From Bacteroidales bacterium (GTDB taxonomy: Bacteria > Bacteroidota > Bacteroidia > Bacteroidales > Bacteroidaceae), in assembly GCA_004555245.1 (NCBI GenBank), contig SFIS01000014.1:1-42740 (forward strand): a stretch of 42,740 nucleotides of DNA. The letters are read 5' to 3'. Position 1 is the stretch's first letter, and the number at the start of each line of letters is the position of its first letter. Position numbers and translations under genes: made by a program. This document shows, piece after piece, positions 42,599 to 42,740 of this stretch. Below the pieces are notes generated by a model that saw only the letters and a list, made by a program, of their open reading frames with translations, made no database searches and was not told where the DNA came from.

Positions 42599-42644
42599 GC
42601 AAAAGGCTTGACTTGCATCAATAAAGTCAAGCCTTTTGCTGTTT
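42599..42644 (+). terminator. Intrinsic terminator after amylase gene
   Basis: A perfect 16-bp stem pairs GCAAAAGGCTTGACTT (42599-42614) with its reverse complement (42624-42639) around a 9-base loop, followed by TGTTT. The usual longer T tract is interrupted by the sequence assigned to the intron. Confidence 0.9.
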
Positions 42645-42740
42645 GTTCGCCCGACATGGGCATAATCTAATGGGTGAAAGTCCCGAGCGTGCCCCGATAG
42701 CGGGAAGCGCATAGTCCGAGGCAACGGTGTCCACCGCGAG
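42645..42740 (+). mobile_element. 5' end of a group II intron, truncated by window end
   Basis: The sequence GTTCGCCCGACATGGGC, then AATGGGTGAAAGTCCCG, then AGTCCGAGGCAACGGTGTCC and ACCGCGAG is the familiar beginning (domain I) of bacterial group II introns that carry a reverse transcriptase/maturase. The 5' end GTTCG is close to the GTGYG consensus. The ribozyme remainder and its reverse transcriptase would lie beyond the right edge. Insertion directly behind a terminator stem is the target preference known for class C introns. The exact 5' boundary is inferred. Confidence 0.8.

Overview
The window comes from a member of the order Bacteroidales, most likely Prevotellaceae. The evidence is a SusC/SusD pair with a FecR/ECF-sigma regulator, type IX secretion genes porU-porV followed by ispF, lipoproteins with acidic residues after the lipidated Cys, and many promoters with the Bacteroidetes TAnnTTTG -7 box. 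Most of the window is moderately GC-rich. The first ~1.4 kb is clearly AT-richer and looks imported.

Layout. 1-1761 (minus): a Cas3 helicase-nuclease running off the left edge, preceded in the same frame by a 54-codon remnant of another Cas3-like HD domain. 1793-16403 (minus): a carbohydrate-degrading block with two GH2 enzymes, an STN-fused alpha/beta-hydrolase esterase, a GH78 alpha-L-rhamnosidase and a large sialidase-like propeller plus (alpha/alpha)6 enzyme resembling bifunctional GH143/GH142 proteins. Together these suggest attack on rhamnogalacturonan-type pectin side chains. Inside this block sits a self-contained cassette of promoter, cobalamin riboswitch, DUF4465 lipoprotein and terminator (4470-5735). 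17205-18969 (minus): FecR anti-sigma and ECF sigma, divergent from 19246-27816 (plus): SusC with an STN signalling domain, SusD, two lipoproteins and a thioredoxin-fold protein. 27917-29098 (minus): MalY/PatB-type PLP enzyme. 29462-30424: M23/LysM peptidase. 30756-34812: a BtuB-like TonB receptor and a BtuG-like beta-propeller lipoprotein fused to a second surface domain, probably cobalamin capture and uptake. 34966-41015: FAH-family enzyme, porU, porV, ispF. 41146-42582: secreted GH13 alpha-amylase, then a strong terminator and the first ~100 bases of a group II intron cut by the window end.

How it fits together. Outer-membrane sensing through the SusC STN domain probably drives FecR and the ECF sigma factor. 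The divergent enzymes would release sugars that SusCD-type transporters import, but whether this SusCD serves these enzymes is unproven. Two separate loci, 4.6-5.7 kb and 30.8-34.8 kb, appear to contribute to cobalamin acquisition.

The least explained material is intergenic. A 99-bp element occurs twice, ~20 kb apart, in the leaders of unrelated genes, with a tandem partial copy between the sigma factor and SusC. GTCAACT-rich tracts lie just before several start codons. A strictly 22-bp-periodic array of small dyads sits upstream of the GH143/142-like gene.
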